The notes beneath the pieces were generated by a model. That model was not told the DNA's origin and did no database searches. It saw only the letters and a program-made list of their open reading frames with translations. From Cordylochernes scorpioides (taxonomy: Eukaryota; Arthropoda; Arachnida; Pseudoscorpiones; Chernetidae): a stretch of DNA of 64,000 nt. Positions 30,153 through 39,539 of this stretch are shown in pieces; positions within the stretch are counted from its first letter, which is position 1; every line of letters starts with the position of its first letter. The position numbers and the translations under genes are program-made. The DNA is taken from NCBI GenBank assembly GCA_030710605.1, contig CP092880.1, positions 18,019,649 to 18,083,648 on the forward strand, written 5' to 3'.

Positions 30153-31571
30153 CACTGCGTGACATTGAAAATGGAACACCAAGAAATAGTGGCCAGAAAA
30201 TTATGCAAATTTCAGGGTAGACGCGCCTAACCGAGTTATGCAAATGATGTAAAATGCGCAGCTCTCGTGCGCACATGGAGTAAGATATAAGGGAAGGAAC
30301 TTGCAGAAAGGACAGTATTCGTGTCGTTATTTCTTCAAAGAAAATCATTGTAGAAATTTTGTTCTTGTGTCAAAAGACATGTGTAATAACAGAGAATGCC
30401 AGGTCATCGTAAACGGAGGCAGTTCAAGCAGACAGACGCTTTTACGAGGGGCATGGTGATCGGACTGAAAAGGGCAGGTTGGTCCATACGTCAAATCGCA
30501 GCTGATACACACCTTGGTGCGTCCACGGTGAACCGACTGTGGAGAAGATGGTTGGAACAAGGAAATGTGGCAATTTATAGGAATGTCGGTGCAACCAGAG
30601 TGACGTCAGCACGTGTGGATCGGCGTATCCTTCGACAAGCAGTGGCGGCCCCACAAGCCACTTGTACCGCCATCCTGCAACATGTGCAAGACACCCTAGA
30701 TCATTCCACCTCGACCAGAACCATTTCCCGTCGATTGGTTGCTAATGGCTTGCACTCATGCCGTCTGCTAAGAAGACTGCCATTGACCCCACCGAATAGG
30801 CGCCAACGTTTGGAATGGTGCCGGGCTAGATCGACGTGGATGACGGAATGGCACAGGGTCGTGTTCTCAGATGAGTCGCGTTTCTGCTTGTCCAGTGATA
30901 GTCGCCGTGTACGCGTGTGGCGTCGACGTGGAGAAAGGTCCAATCCGGCAGCAATTGTGGAACGCCCCACCGTGCGACAACGTGGAATCATGGTTTGGGG
31001 CGCAATCGCGTATGATTCCAGGTCACCTTTACTTCGTATTCAGAGCACTATGACGGCCCAACGATACGTTGATGATGTGCTGCCACCGGTGCCACTCCCC
31101 TACCTTCTGGGGGTACCCAATGCCCTTTATCAGCAAGATAACGCCCGACCGCACACTGCTCGCATTAGCCAACAAGCTCTGCAAGATGTACAGATGCTTC
31201 CCTGGCCACCGTACTCTCCTGATCTCTCACCAATCGAGCACGTCTGGGACATCATTGGACGCCGTTTGCATGCCTTGCCACAGCCGCGTTCAGAAGACGA
31301 ACTGTGGCAAATGGTTGAGAGGGAATGGAGAACCATCCCTCAGGACGCCATCCGTATTCTGATTGACTCTCTACCTAGACGTGTTGCTGCGTGCATCGCC
31401 GTCCGCGGTGGTCCTACTTGCTACTAAGCCGACGCCGTTCTCGCTCTGTATTATGACTATCATTTTGAAATAAAGATCACTTATTGTTCGTCCCTGTCTC
31501 TCTCTGTCTGCCGAGTTTCATCACTTTTTGGCCACTATTTCTTGGTGTTCCATTTTCAATGTCACGCAGTG
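30153..31571 (+). mobile_element. Complete Tc1-like transposon, 1419 bp
   Basis: Terminal inverted repeats of about 42 bp (cactgcgtgacattgaaaat ... ttttggccac reversed at the other end), flanked by TA on both sides (30151-30152 and 31572-31573). One uninterrupted transposase frame at 30396-31427. Termini and frame look intact, so it could be a recently active copy. Much more GC-rich than the AT-rich host flanks. Confidence 0.95.
30396..31427 (+). CDS. Tc1-like transposase, intact, 343 aa
   Basis: Cuts and pastes its own element. N-terminus: two helix-turn-helix parts (first about 14-55, GWSIRQIAADTHLGASTVNR; second about 75-130) for binding terminal repeats, with a basic stretch between. Catalytic DDE domain: FSDESRF (Asp 159), QQDNARPHT (Asp 248), SPDLSPIEHVWD (Glu 281). 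Length 343 is normal for Tc1. By count there are 32 residues between the second Asp and the Glu, where classical Tc1 has 34. Start chosen as the first ATG after the 5' TIR; no internal stops. It resembles transposases I associate with spiders and other chelicerates, from memory. Confidence 0.95.
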   Translation: MPGHRKRRQFKQTDAFTRGMVIGLKRAGWSIRQIAADTHLGASTVNRLWRRWLEQGNVAIYRNVGATRVTSARVDRRILRQAVAAPQATCTAILQHVQDTLDHSTSTRTISRRLVANGLHSCRLLRRLPLTPPNRRQRLEWCRARSTWMTEWHRVVFSDESRFCLSSDSRRVRVWRRRGERSNPAAIVERPTVRQRGIMVWGAIAYDSRSPLLRIQSTMTAQRYVDDVLPPVPLPYLLGVPNALYQQDNARPHTARISQQALQDVQMLPWPPYSPDLSPIEHVWDIIGRRLHALPQPRSEDELWQMVEREWRTIPQDAIRILIDSLPRRVAACIAVRGGPTCY

Positions 31572-31667
31572 TATATATCACTCAAGTAGATATGCACACG
31601 GGTCAATCCCGGGGCGAAGCCCGGGTCACCCGTCTAGTATTTTTATAAAAATATAATAATATTGAAA

Positions 31668-32095
31668 ATAGAGCAATTCATAAATAGATCTTCAATTAAA
31701 AAGGCATATATTGGATCAAAATATCATTTATTTTACCAATATTTCAGTTGGCTGAACGCCAACCTTTTTCAAAGTATTATAACATATTAATGTGTGTAAA
31801 CACATTTATTTCTTGATTTCTCAAGAAGCCTCTGGGACCAAAATTATTTTTGGTCGCAGTGGTACAGCCTATTCCACGCTTTTGAAGGGTACAGTCTACT
31901 CCACACTGACGAGCGTCAACAGCGCGAAACACGTTCGTGGATGGCTTTTCTTAATTTATCAAGAAATTGGGTTGGCCAAATATCAGGGAACAGGCTAAAT
32001 CAATGTTTAGTTTATTTCTGTTCCACCAGATGGCGCTTTGCCTTCTGTAAAGCACATGTGCTCCTGGTCAGGATATGCTTTCTTTATTTTTAATA
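31668..32095. repeat. Foldback-family element with hammerhead-like core
   Basis: Fuller member: head aaaaggcatatattggatca, atttcagttggctgaacgcc, a middle with the core at 31899-31941, and tail gttccaccagatggcgcttt, acatgtgctcctggtcagga. Related fragments: 34735-34915, 45245-45720, 46385-46500, 48560-48640, 49800-49910, 51240-51300. No coding; probably non-autonomous and Penelope-related (inference). Confidence 0.65.
31899..31941 (+). ncRNA. Hammerhead ribozyme-like motif
   Basis: CTGACGA (31906-31912), stem II GCGT-CAACA-GCGC, GAAA (31926-31929), CAC, GTT (31933-31935), then CGTGGA. Stem I: TCCAC before the core pairs with GTGGA, five pairs, after one A-C mismatch at the junction. Catalytic bases intact. 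Confidence 0.6.
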
Positions 32096-32456
32096 ATAAT
32101 TTATAAATTTTCAAATAAACTTATTGTGAAACAAATTATATTAATAATAATAACCACCTTGAAATTTCTTCTATCTGCTTATGTTGTTGCTTATTTGTTT
32201 AATGTATATGTTTATTCAATGCTCTTTTTCTTAATTGTTTTTTTTTTTTTTGATAATTCTGTTACCTACTCTACTACAATTATTGTAAATAGTTTCACCC
32301 GCAATTATCCAGATCAGATATAGCGTGTCTTAACTGGTAATAAATAAAAATATTCTAATAATTTTTAATTTATATCATAAATAATTATTGCAAGTTGGAT
32401 ACAATCAATTCTTTAAATCAAAAAGCTGTTTATGGAAAAGGTGTTTGAATAATTGT

Positions 32457-32701
32457 ACACCCATACCTCGCTTTGTGTCGGGGTTACGTTCCAAAAAAAA
32501 CACGACGTAAAGTGAAAATAAAATTTTGATGGCATGGCGCAATCAAAAACAAAGGTGTTGCCATATTTTAGGAAAAAAAAATTAAAGACTCGAAACCAAA
32601 ACAACGCAACTTCGAAAATCTAACGACGCACAATGAAAATCTGAAAAATTAAGCAGCGACGCAACTTCGAAAAAAAACGCAAAGCGAGGTATTGGTGTAT
32701 A
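32457..32701. mobile_element. MITE, second copy of CACCCATACCTCGC family
   Basis: Ends acacccatacctcgctttgt and cgcaaagcgaggtattggtg; interior gttgccatattttaggaaaa as in 11665-11946. About 245 bp, internally deleted relative to the other copy. Confidence 0.75.
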
Positions 32702-32859
32702 TTTATCTATTATTTGCGAATTACCGACCAAAATTCTTATATAAATGTAATTTAATATATGGATAATTTGCTATAAGAAAACCTCTATTGCTATTTTTAA
32801 AATAATGAATAGCATTTAGAAAACCTGTTAGTTAATGTTTATATCTTCTTTCTCTCTAG

Positions 32860-32938
32860 AAATGATAAGATCAGGATGCTTGTGGACATCTTGTCCGATG
32901 CTCAAATTGCTGCAGGGATGTATGGAGAGATCAGAAAG
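32860..32938 (+). CDS. Candidate host gene, exon 2
   Basis: Preceded by an excellent acceptor (ttctttctctctag|A, 32844-32859) and followed by a weaker donor (aaag|gttgat, 32939). One base completes the Arg codon from exon 1, then 26 codons follow: NDKIRMLVDILSDAQIAAGM then YGEIRK. No stop in this frame, while the other frames carry stops or read poorly. Ends in phase 0, as exon 3 requires. Predicted largely helical. Intron 1 is 19,986 bp and contains many mobile elements. Confidence 0.6.
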
Positions 32939-34734
32939 GTTGATAATCTTCTTATTCTTCTTTCTTATCTCCACTCAAATCACACTAAAGTATCAAGCTT
33001 GTAAAGCTTGAGACTTTTGATGGTGTCTGCCGGGGAAGAGTAGAGCTCATCAATGGATGAGTCAATACAGTTAATAATATGTAAGGTTGTGATAATGAAA
33101 TTTATGAACATTTTCTGTAAAGGTCCCTACGACATCATTAAAAGGTTGATCATATGGAGTGGAACCTCTGAGAAAACAGGAATACTGACCAACAATCAAA
33201 AGGTTTAAGAAGAAAGTGATAGATTTTATACAAAAGCAAAGTTCTTGTACAAATCTATAGACCATATGCGTCTTTCCAGAAGAGATATATGGTTACGGTG
33301 CTCAGAGCGGATGATTAAGCTGGATTAGAAATCCAATTATATAGCTAAGAGCTCTCAAGTTTCACTAAGAAACAATCTCTTTTGTGACTCGGCTCAAACC
33401 TTTGACATACGACGACCTTTTTGCCTTCCGCTACAGGATTTCTTGAATTATTCACGTTATTTTTCCTTCACGCAATTCTTCTTACCAAGCTTCAATGCAA
33501 CTTCTAGTCGCTGTGTGCAACGCAGAATTTTGTTCCGTGACAACTTGAAGACGGCTGAGTCTTATGTCAACACCTCTTGGCCTCCACGACAGCTGCAACA
33601 GGATTGTCCACAAGAAGTCCTTTACCTTGAAGGCTTGGTCATCTAGTTGCTGACACTCGCCACCCCTTTCGTCCAACGATCTAGATTTAAAAATATCTCA
33701 CAATTCCCTTTGTGGATAGCTCAAATTTTCCGCTAAGAAAGTTAACCTCTTTTCGTTATTCTTCAATACTGAATAATCAAAATTTTCACTCTCAAAAACC
33801 GTTCATGCAAGAAATATCCTTCATTTAATTTCACACCATTCCATAAAACAGTCACAAAAGGAAATTAAGAAACGCTAAAATCATATATATGCTTGTATCC
33901 TACCTAGTTAAACAGAAGGTATCAGTTCAATGAAGCCAATATACACCTAAGCAAGGATATTAATAAGACAGGTTAATATACAAGGCTTTGTTTTAAGGCG
34001 TATAGAGTTGTCAAGATAATTGGATCCTCTAAAAAAACTACGTCATTATCCTTAAAAGAAAATTATCGATTCTTTTTTTAATAAGTTCGTTAAAAATCAA
34101 TTAAAGGTGCGCAAACAAAAACTTACAGGCGCTTCTTGTTAACTCGTGAAAGAATGGGGAAGTTTTAAAAATTATTTTCTAGGATGTAGGCCAATATTGT
34201 ATCGGTTAGTGAAGTTTAGAACATGGTTCGAAACTGTCTATAACCGACATGTATAAGGCCTCAAACTAGAATTTTTAAGTTTCTTCCATATTCTTTATTA
34301 TTTTTTTTTGATGGTATTGTAGAGAAAAATGTAATTATTTTATGAACAAATTAGAACAGATTATTTTATGAACACACAGATTATCAATTTCAATATTTAT
34401 ATTTTGCTACCGTAAAATTTACTCTGTAAAATTCCCTTATACCGATTCTTAGACTAAACTCATAGAAAGAAAATGTATTTTTATTCAAAATGTGGAACGC
34501 TTCACGATTTTGCGTGTCATCCAATTAAAGATGTTGGTTTTCAATATTATATCGCTTTCATTATTGACAATAATTTGGCTAGGTATTAGAGACGGTCAGT
34601 GTTATTGCCTAGTTTATTGTGATCTAAAAAACAGTACAAACATTACCCTACTACTAATATAGTTTTTTTGTTGTTTATAATCTGTAATTAAGATTTTTAA
34701 ATTGCTGACATATACGAATATATTTTTGAAAATA
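32939..34734. other. Intron 2, no clear feature
   Basis: Right after the exon 2 donor comes ttcttctttcttatctccac and caagcttgtaaagcttgaga, a fragment of the dispersed repeat at 40200-40600. The rest, including open frames at 33071-33265 and 33443-33676, shows no recognisable domain. A GC-balanced patch at 33440-33680 may be an old coding relic but cannot be assigned. Confidence 0.4.
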
Positions 34735-34918
34735 GAGCAATCCATAAATAAATCTTTGATTAAAAAGGCATATATTGTATCAAAATATCATTTATTTTAC
34801 CTATATTTCAGTTGGCTAAACGCCAACCGTTTATCAAGGTGTTATAACATATGAATGTGTGTCAACAACATGTGTTGTTGACACACTTTAAAATGTTATA
34901 ACACCTTGATAAATACGA
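34735..34918. repeat. Palindromic fragment of the ggcatatat foldback family
   Basis: Head ataaatctttgattaaaaag, tttcagttggctaaacgcca, then an inverted centre tgtgtgtcaacaacatgtgttgttgacaca, a near-perfect hairpin, and a reverse end ataacaccttgata. Confidence 0.75.
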
Positions 34919-35415
34919 ATATATATTAAAAACACACAAATAGTTTATATAAATAACATTTCATAAGTAATTAATAATATATATAAATGTGATATTGAGT
35001 TTTGATGTGTTGAAAGATGTTGAATTGAGCAGTCATGAGGAAAGGATTGAAGAAGAAACCAAAATACAGGAGTTTCAGGAGAGAACATCACTATCGTGAA
35101 TAAGCAAAAAAGGGTTATATGTATTAATATATATAGTCACGACCGTCATGGGCGGGCGGGTGGGCCGGTTCTGTCACGGATGCGCGCGCATCATCATTAT
35201 GATCATTATCATTATCCAAATAATTTGGATTATAGATTAGAAGGTAATAAGAACAAATCTACTGATAAGGTACAATTTGGAATATAGATTAGAAGCAGAA
35301 GGTAATAAGACCAAATCTAATGATAAGGTACAATTTGGATTATCAACATATATAGTCACGACCGTCTTTCCTCAATTCCTCATCGCTGTCAGGGATGCGC
35401 GCGCATCATCATTAG
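34919..35415. repeat. Unclassified segment with duplicated gtcacgaccgtc block
   Basis: Block atatatagtcacgaccgtc ... gcgcgcgcatcatcattatg occurs at 35131-35213 and, with ctttcctcaattcctcatcg, at 35347-35415, and again at 36578-36656. Between the first two are two copies of ggattatagattagaaggta/aataagaacaaatctactga-like sequence. Indicates a local duplication history. Confidence 0.6.
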
Positions 35416-36048
35416 TATAATATAAAAAGCCAACAATGAAGAATGAATGTAAAATAAAAAGCCAACAATGAAGAGTAAATATGATATAAAAAGCCAACAA
35501 TGAAGAATGAATGTAAGATAAAAAGCCAACAATGAAGAGTGAATGTAATATAAAAAGCCAACAATGAAGAATAAATGTAAGATAAAAAGCCAACAATGAA
35601 GAATGAATGTAAGATAAAAAGCCAACAATAAAGAGTAAATGTAATATAAAAAGCCAACAATGAAGAATAAATGTAAGATAAAAAGCCAACAATGAAGAGT
35701 AAATATAATATAAAAAGCCAACAATGAAGAATAAATGTAAGATAAAAAGCCAACAATGAAGAGTAAATATAATATAAAAAGCCAACAATGAAGAATGAAT
35801 GTAAGATAAAAAGCCAACAATGAAGAGTAAATATGATATAAAAAGCCAACAATGAAGAATGAATGTAAGATAAAAAGCCAACAATGAAGAGTAAATATAA
35901 TATAAAAAGCCAACAATGAAGAGTGAATGTAAGATAAAAAGCCAACAATGAAGAGTAAATGTAATATAAAAAGCCAACAGAGTGAATGTAAGATAAAAAG
36001 CCAACAATGATGAGTAAATATAATATAAAATGCCAACAATGAAGAGTA
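35416..36048. repeat. 32-bp minisatellite, about 20 units
   Basis: Unit like gataaaaagccaacaatgaa + gaataaatgtaa, exact 32-bp spacing at 35429, 35461 and 35493. Two unit types alternate: gaatgaatgtaag and gagtaaatataat. Since 32 is not divisible by 3 and no register has a stop on the minus strand, all three minus frames stay open for over 200 codons; these are not genes. Confidence 0.95.
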
Positions 36049-36050
36049 AA

Positions 36051-36575
36051 TCTCTCTATATATAAAAATGAATGTTTGTATGTTTGTCTGTTTGTATGTT
36101 TGTTTGTATGTCCGGTATACAAATTCGCAGTAGTTCACTAATTCAAACCAAAATGTCCATACATAGGTAAAAAAATACGGGGAAGACGATAGGCTATTTT
36201 AAAAAATATATGAATCAATTATTAAAACTATATATTTTTAGTCAGAAAATGATGATGACGATATTGCTGTATCATGTTTGATTATCAGATACAAAATTAT
36301 ATCGGGAAAAATTCCAAAAAGCAGAGACCACGGGTGAAACCAGTTCATTATTTTGTACGCAGGAACAAAATTCTAACAGAAAAACATTCATCCGAGCAGA
36401 AAACAAAAGCCAGATCATCTTTCTATAAAAATATCGCTTCTCAGACACAAAGTTTGCAGCGGGACGTTTCAAAAGTGTGACATCCACGGCGCCAATTTAT
36501 AATTGTAACGAATAGTATTTGAATAAAAACATTTAATCGGGTAAAACCCGGGTGTTGCCCGGGTCATTCGTCTTT
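36051..36575 (+). mobile_element. Non-autonomous Helitron copy
   Basis: 5' A|TCTCTCTATATATAAAAATG, body gtatgtccggtatacaaatt, aaatacggggaagacgatag, 3' hairpin aacccgggtgttgcccgggt then cattcgtcttt, with CTAG decayed to CTTT. Same family as 29849-31637. The 69-codon frames inside are not supported as genes. Confidence 0.75.
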
Positions 36576-36892
36576 AATATATAGTCACGACCGTCTTTCC
36601 TCAATTCCTCATCGCTGTCACGGATGCGCGCGCATCATCATTATGATCATTATCTTCTATAGAAGCTTCTATCTTTATAATTATGTATATTTACAAAAAG
36701 TCAATTCGCTCGCGCCTCTAGCGGTGAAAATGAGGGGTAATACCAGCTGACCTAATGTACATGTAAAGTTTGGAGCGGGACGTTTCACAAGAGTGACATC
36801 CACGGTTCCAATTTATAATTGTAACAAATAGTATTTGAATAAAAACATTCAATCGGGTAAAACACGGGCGTTGCCCGGGTCATTCGTCTAGT
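36576..36892 (+). mobile_element. Second Helitron 3' end with duplicated flank
   Basis: After the gtcacgaccgtc block (36578-36656) comes another Helitron 3' region (agtttggagcgggacgtttc, taaaacacgggcgttgcccg, cattcgtCTAG|T at 36888-36891). It is parallel to 36455-36575, so the 3' part has been duplicated or a separate insertion is truncated. Confidence 0.65.
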
Positions 36893-37190
36893 CATATATA
36901 TTGGTCACTGCTGAAGTCAGCTAAGGGCCCCGAGTGACATACCAGCTCTGTCTCGACGAACTGTCTTATTAAACTGAGTCAGGAATATTTTTTATGAACT
37001 TATATTTGGAATGTGGGAAGAGTTTGGTGCCTCTACTCTTCGGGAGCTAATTAAATAGGCACAATTGATGCTAAACCTTGAAGCTTAATATCTTACTTTT
37101 TGTCTCTAGGATCGTTTGGTAAATTTTATTCGATATTCAACTAGAGAAAATGTTAGAATATAATGCATATAATACGTTATGACTCATAAA
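36893..37190. other. Intron 2 sequence, no feature
   Basis: Mixed sequence, including ctaagggccccgagtgacat, with no repeat or exon assignment. Confidence 0.3.
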
Positions 37191-37195
37191 AAAAT

Positions 37196-37430
37196 ATATG
37201 CACTCTTGAACAAAACTAAAGGAAGCTGTACTTTTAACATGTATATCGAGATTCAGATAATAACTCTGAAAGATATTTGATACGCAGTGACTTTTATTGA
37301 AGACACACGAGATAATCAAGTATGAACAAAATTTCCTCTGTATTCTTAATAAATAATAATAGCAGACGACTTTGATCAAAGGCGATATCAAATAATTTCC
37401 ACTTCCTCAAGTTTTGTCCATTAGTGTAAA
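37196..37430. mobile_element. CACTCATGGACAAAAC MITE, single copy
   Basis: Ends tatgcactcttgaacaaaac and caagttttgtccattagtgt; interior gtgacttttattgaagacac, gagataatcaagtatgaaca. About 235 bp: the basic, non-amplified form of the family. Confidence 0.8.
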
Positions 37431-37829
37431 TGGATTAAACGGATAAAGAGTATTAACATCTGATATACTAAGTCTTCTAAATATATTCCCGTAGAGATTG
37501 TGATAAATGTTCATCTAAAAATAGTTTAAAGCTTTTAATTTGAAGCGATAGATGGCGCACTCTACGTCTTATCTAATTACAATCCTAAATTCCAAGGCGA
37601 GCAGTTCACCTCCCTGGGGATTATCCTGCAGTAATTCCGACCCGGCCGTTCCATTTGAAAACACTTAGAATTCAATTGACGCCCGAGGGATCTCTTCTAT
37701 TCAATATTTATCTTCGACTGGATTTACCTCATAGCCTCGCGAAATACAATTTCCACTGAAGAATAGATTGAAATGTTTTAGACAAAATGTACCAAATATT
37801 GTTTTAAATTCTATCTATCGTGATATATA

Positions 37830-37978
37830 TACAGGTAAACCTGTCTATAGCGCCCCCTCTTGGGATTCACTAAAATAGGTTGCTATAGACAGGTCACTTC
37901 TAATATAAAATGTTTACATTTTAATGTTTAAAATTGGGCGCTATTTAGAGAAGGCGCTATAGACAGGTTTAACTGTAT
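37830..37978. mobile_element. MITE with taaacctgtctatagcgcc ends
   Basis: Inverted ends tacaggtaaacctgtctata and tatagacaggtttaactgta, about 149 bp. Other copies: half copy at 42285-42390 and 62192-62358. CAGT(T)AAACCT termini suggest pogo-like origin (inference). Confidence 0.75.
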
Positions 37979-38039
37979 TTATATAGTGATATATATTGTG
38001 GAATATAGTGTATTTATTACTCCTTATATTATTTATTAT

Positions 38040-38165
38040 ATACACTCATATGGACAAAATTTAATAAAGTTGTACCTTGTAGCATGTATATCGGGATTGA
38101 GAGAATAACTCTGAAATATATTTGATACACAGTGACTTTTATTGAATACACTTTTATTGGTACAC
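38040..38165. mobile_element. Truncated CACTCATGGACAAAAC MITE
   Basis: acactcatatggacaaaatt to gtgacttttattgaatacac. Right end missing. Confidence 0.65.
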
Positions 38166-38432
38166 GATCTATCTTAAACATTTCCCGAAGCTATAAGGAT
38201 ATCAAATTTAGACATTTAAAAATCTTACCTCCGTGTAGCCTTGGCGAGGTCTGCGCAGGTTCCAGTCCTCTGCAAAGGAAAGAATTTTGTTAAATTGCCA
38301 AAATTGACAGAGGGACGTTCACAGAAATCACATTTTTGTATAGGCCTAAAATTATTTTCAATAAAGTTAAAATTTAAAATAGGATATATATGTGATAAAG
38401 AGAGATACCCCATGTTTTCTCTTTCTCTCTAG

Positions 38433-38730
38433 AATGTTGAGGAGCTGTTTGAGGTACTAGACGCTGACTCCTTCCTGACACCCCTATATAGGGGTTATTA
38501 CAGGTGCGAAATTGAATTTGCTGTTGAATCCCTAACTAAGAGGGAGGAAGTTCTCGAGTATCTCTCGCCCGAGCAGAGCTCTGTTCTGAAGAAATTCCTT
38601 GACATGGCAATCGCCCCATGTCGGGGACAAGGACTTCGACCTAGGCAAGAGGCTGTCCGACTTCAGGGCAGAATGCGACATTGAACGAGACGACACCCAG
38701 TGGGATTCGTCTGATACAAATAATTTGTAA
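38433..38730 (+). CDS. Candidate host gene, terminal exon, frameshifted
   Basis: Strong acceptor (tttctctttctctctag, 38416-38432), phase 0. Reads NVEELFEVLDADSFLTPLYR and on to LDMAIA. At 38614-38617 a CCCC run leaves one extra base: the open frame then gives a basic tail ending at TGA about 38683. The +1-shifted frame gives a natural acidic end (HVGDKDFDLGKRLSDFRAEC ... SSDTNNL) stopping at TAA 38728-38730. Exon length 298 is one more than a multiple of three. AATAAA follows at 38783. The extra C may be an assembly error or a real disabling mutation. The family is not recognised; the protein looks helical and acidic, about 149 residues. Confidence 0.55.
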
Positions 38731-38782
38731 TTATTTTGATTTTATATACAATTAACCCTATATAATCTTATATGTTCCTCGT

Positions 38783-38788
38783 AATAAA
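38783..38788 (+). terminator. Polyadenylation signal AATAAA
   Basis: 53 bases after the shifted-frame stop of exon 3, at the expected distance. Supports a real 3' end on this strand. Confidence 0.5.
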
Positions 38789-38824
38789 TCAGTTTCAATC
38801 TCAATTACAATCTCTCTCTCTCTT

Positions 38825-38851
38825 GTACACGCTTGTTCGGCGGTACATATG

Positions 38852-38884
<33 letters not shown>

Positions 38885-38926
38885 GGCCCCTGCGCAAGGA
38901 TGATACGCAAAATCGTGAAGCGTTCT
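38825..38926 (+). pseudogene. U6 snRNA copy, probable retropseudogene
   Basis: Contains the highly conserved U6 blocks ctaaaattggaacgatacag, agaagattagcatggcccct, gcgcaaggatgatacgcaaa and atcgtgaagcgttc, and a 5' hairpin gtacacgcttgttcggcggtac. U6 is the catalytic RNA of the spliceosome. The ACAGAGA box reads ACAGAGA, and AGC of the catalytic triad is present. However the 3' end stops at gcgttc without the T-run terminator and runs into (ct)n, (ct)n also precedes the 5' end, and no PSE/TATA is visible upstream. A retroposed copy in a CT microsatellite is most likely. Confidence 0.85.
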
Positions 38927-38997
38927 CTCTCTCTCTCTCTTGGAGCGCTAAACTCCACACATATACCCGGGATATGTGATTGGATTAGAGTATAAAT

Positions 38998-39215
38998 ACA
39001 CTCATGGACAAAACTTAAGGAAGTTGTACATTTCAGCATGTATATCTAGATTCAGACAATAACTCTGAAAGATATTACAGTGACCTTTATTGAAGACATA
39101 TGAGATAACCAAGTGTAAACAAAATTGTCTTTGTCTCCTTTAAAAAAAAAAAAAATAGATGACCGGTGACACCAAAGTTTTTCCACTTCCTTAGGTTTTG
39201 TCCATGAGTGTATAT
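38998..39215. mobile_element. CACTCATGGACAAAAC MITE
   Basis: Full copy: acactcatggacaaaactta to cttaggttttgtccatgagt; interior agataaccaagtgtaaacaa. Confidence 0.85.
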
Positions 39216-39299
39216 GTTATTAAGGAATAAAAAGTTGAAGATGGAATTTACCTTTTATTTGGTGCTTTAATATTTCTAGCTGTGAATATGTGTGTGAAA

Positions 39300-39510
39300 T
39301 ATACACTCATTGACAAAAATTAAGGAAGTTGTACCTTTTAGCATGTATATCTGTATTCATAAATTAACTATGAAATATATTTGATACATAGTGATCTTTA
39401 TTGAAGACACACACAAGATAACCAGGTGTAAACAAAATTGCCTCTGTCTCCTTGAAAATAAATGACCGGAGACACCAAAGTTTTTCCATTTTCTTAAGTT
39501 TTGTCAATGT
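39300..39510. mobile_element. CACTCATGGACAAAAC MITE
   Basis: Full but older copy: acactcattgacaaaaatta to cttaagttttgtcaatg; interior gaagacacacacaagataac. Confidence 0.8.
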
Positions 39511-39539
39511 ATCTAACTATGTTATTTTATCCCAGACAC

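Larger units (their letters stand above)
29849..31637 (+). mobile_element. Non-autonomous Helitron carrying a nested Tc1 element
   Basis: Starts A|TCTATATGTATATAAATC and ends with a hairpin (cccggggcgaagcccgggt) then cacccgtCTAG|T, the exact Helitron signature of 5' TC, 3' hairpin and CTAG, inserted between A and T. Without the 1.42-kb Tc1 element it is about 370 bp. Shares gtatacaaattcgctgtagt and aaatacggggaagacgatag with the copy at 36051-36575. Confidence 0.85.

Noticed and set aside
30345-31362. Several additional frames overlapping the Tc1 transposase
   Set aside because: Alternative-frame shadows of the intact 343-codon transposase in GC-rich DNA.
33435-33680. Possible coding exon in intron 2
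   Set aside because: Composition is balanced and both strands have 60-67-codon frames, but there is no phase-compatible acceptor/donor pair and exon 2 already joins exon 3 in phase.
35372-36138. Three overlapping minus-strand frames of 211-249 codons
   Set aside because: They are translations of the 32-bp tandem array in all three registers; the same short hydrophobic motif recurs in each frame.
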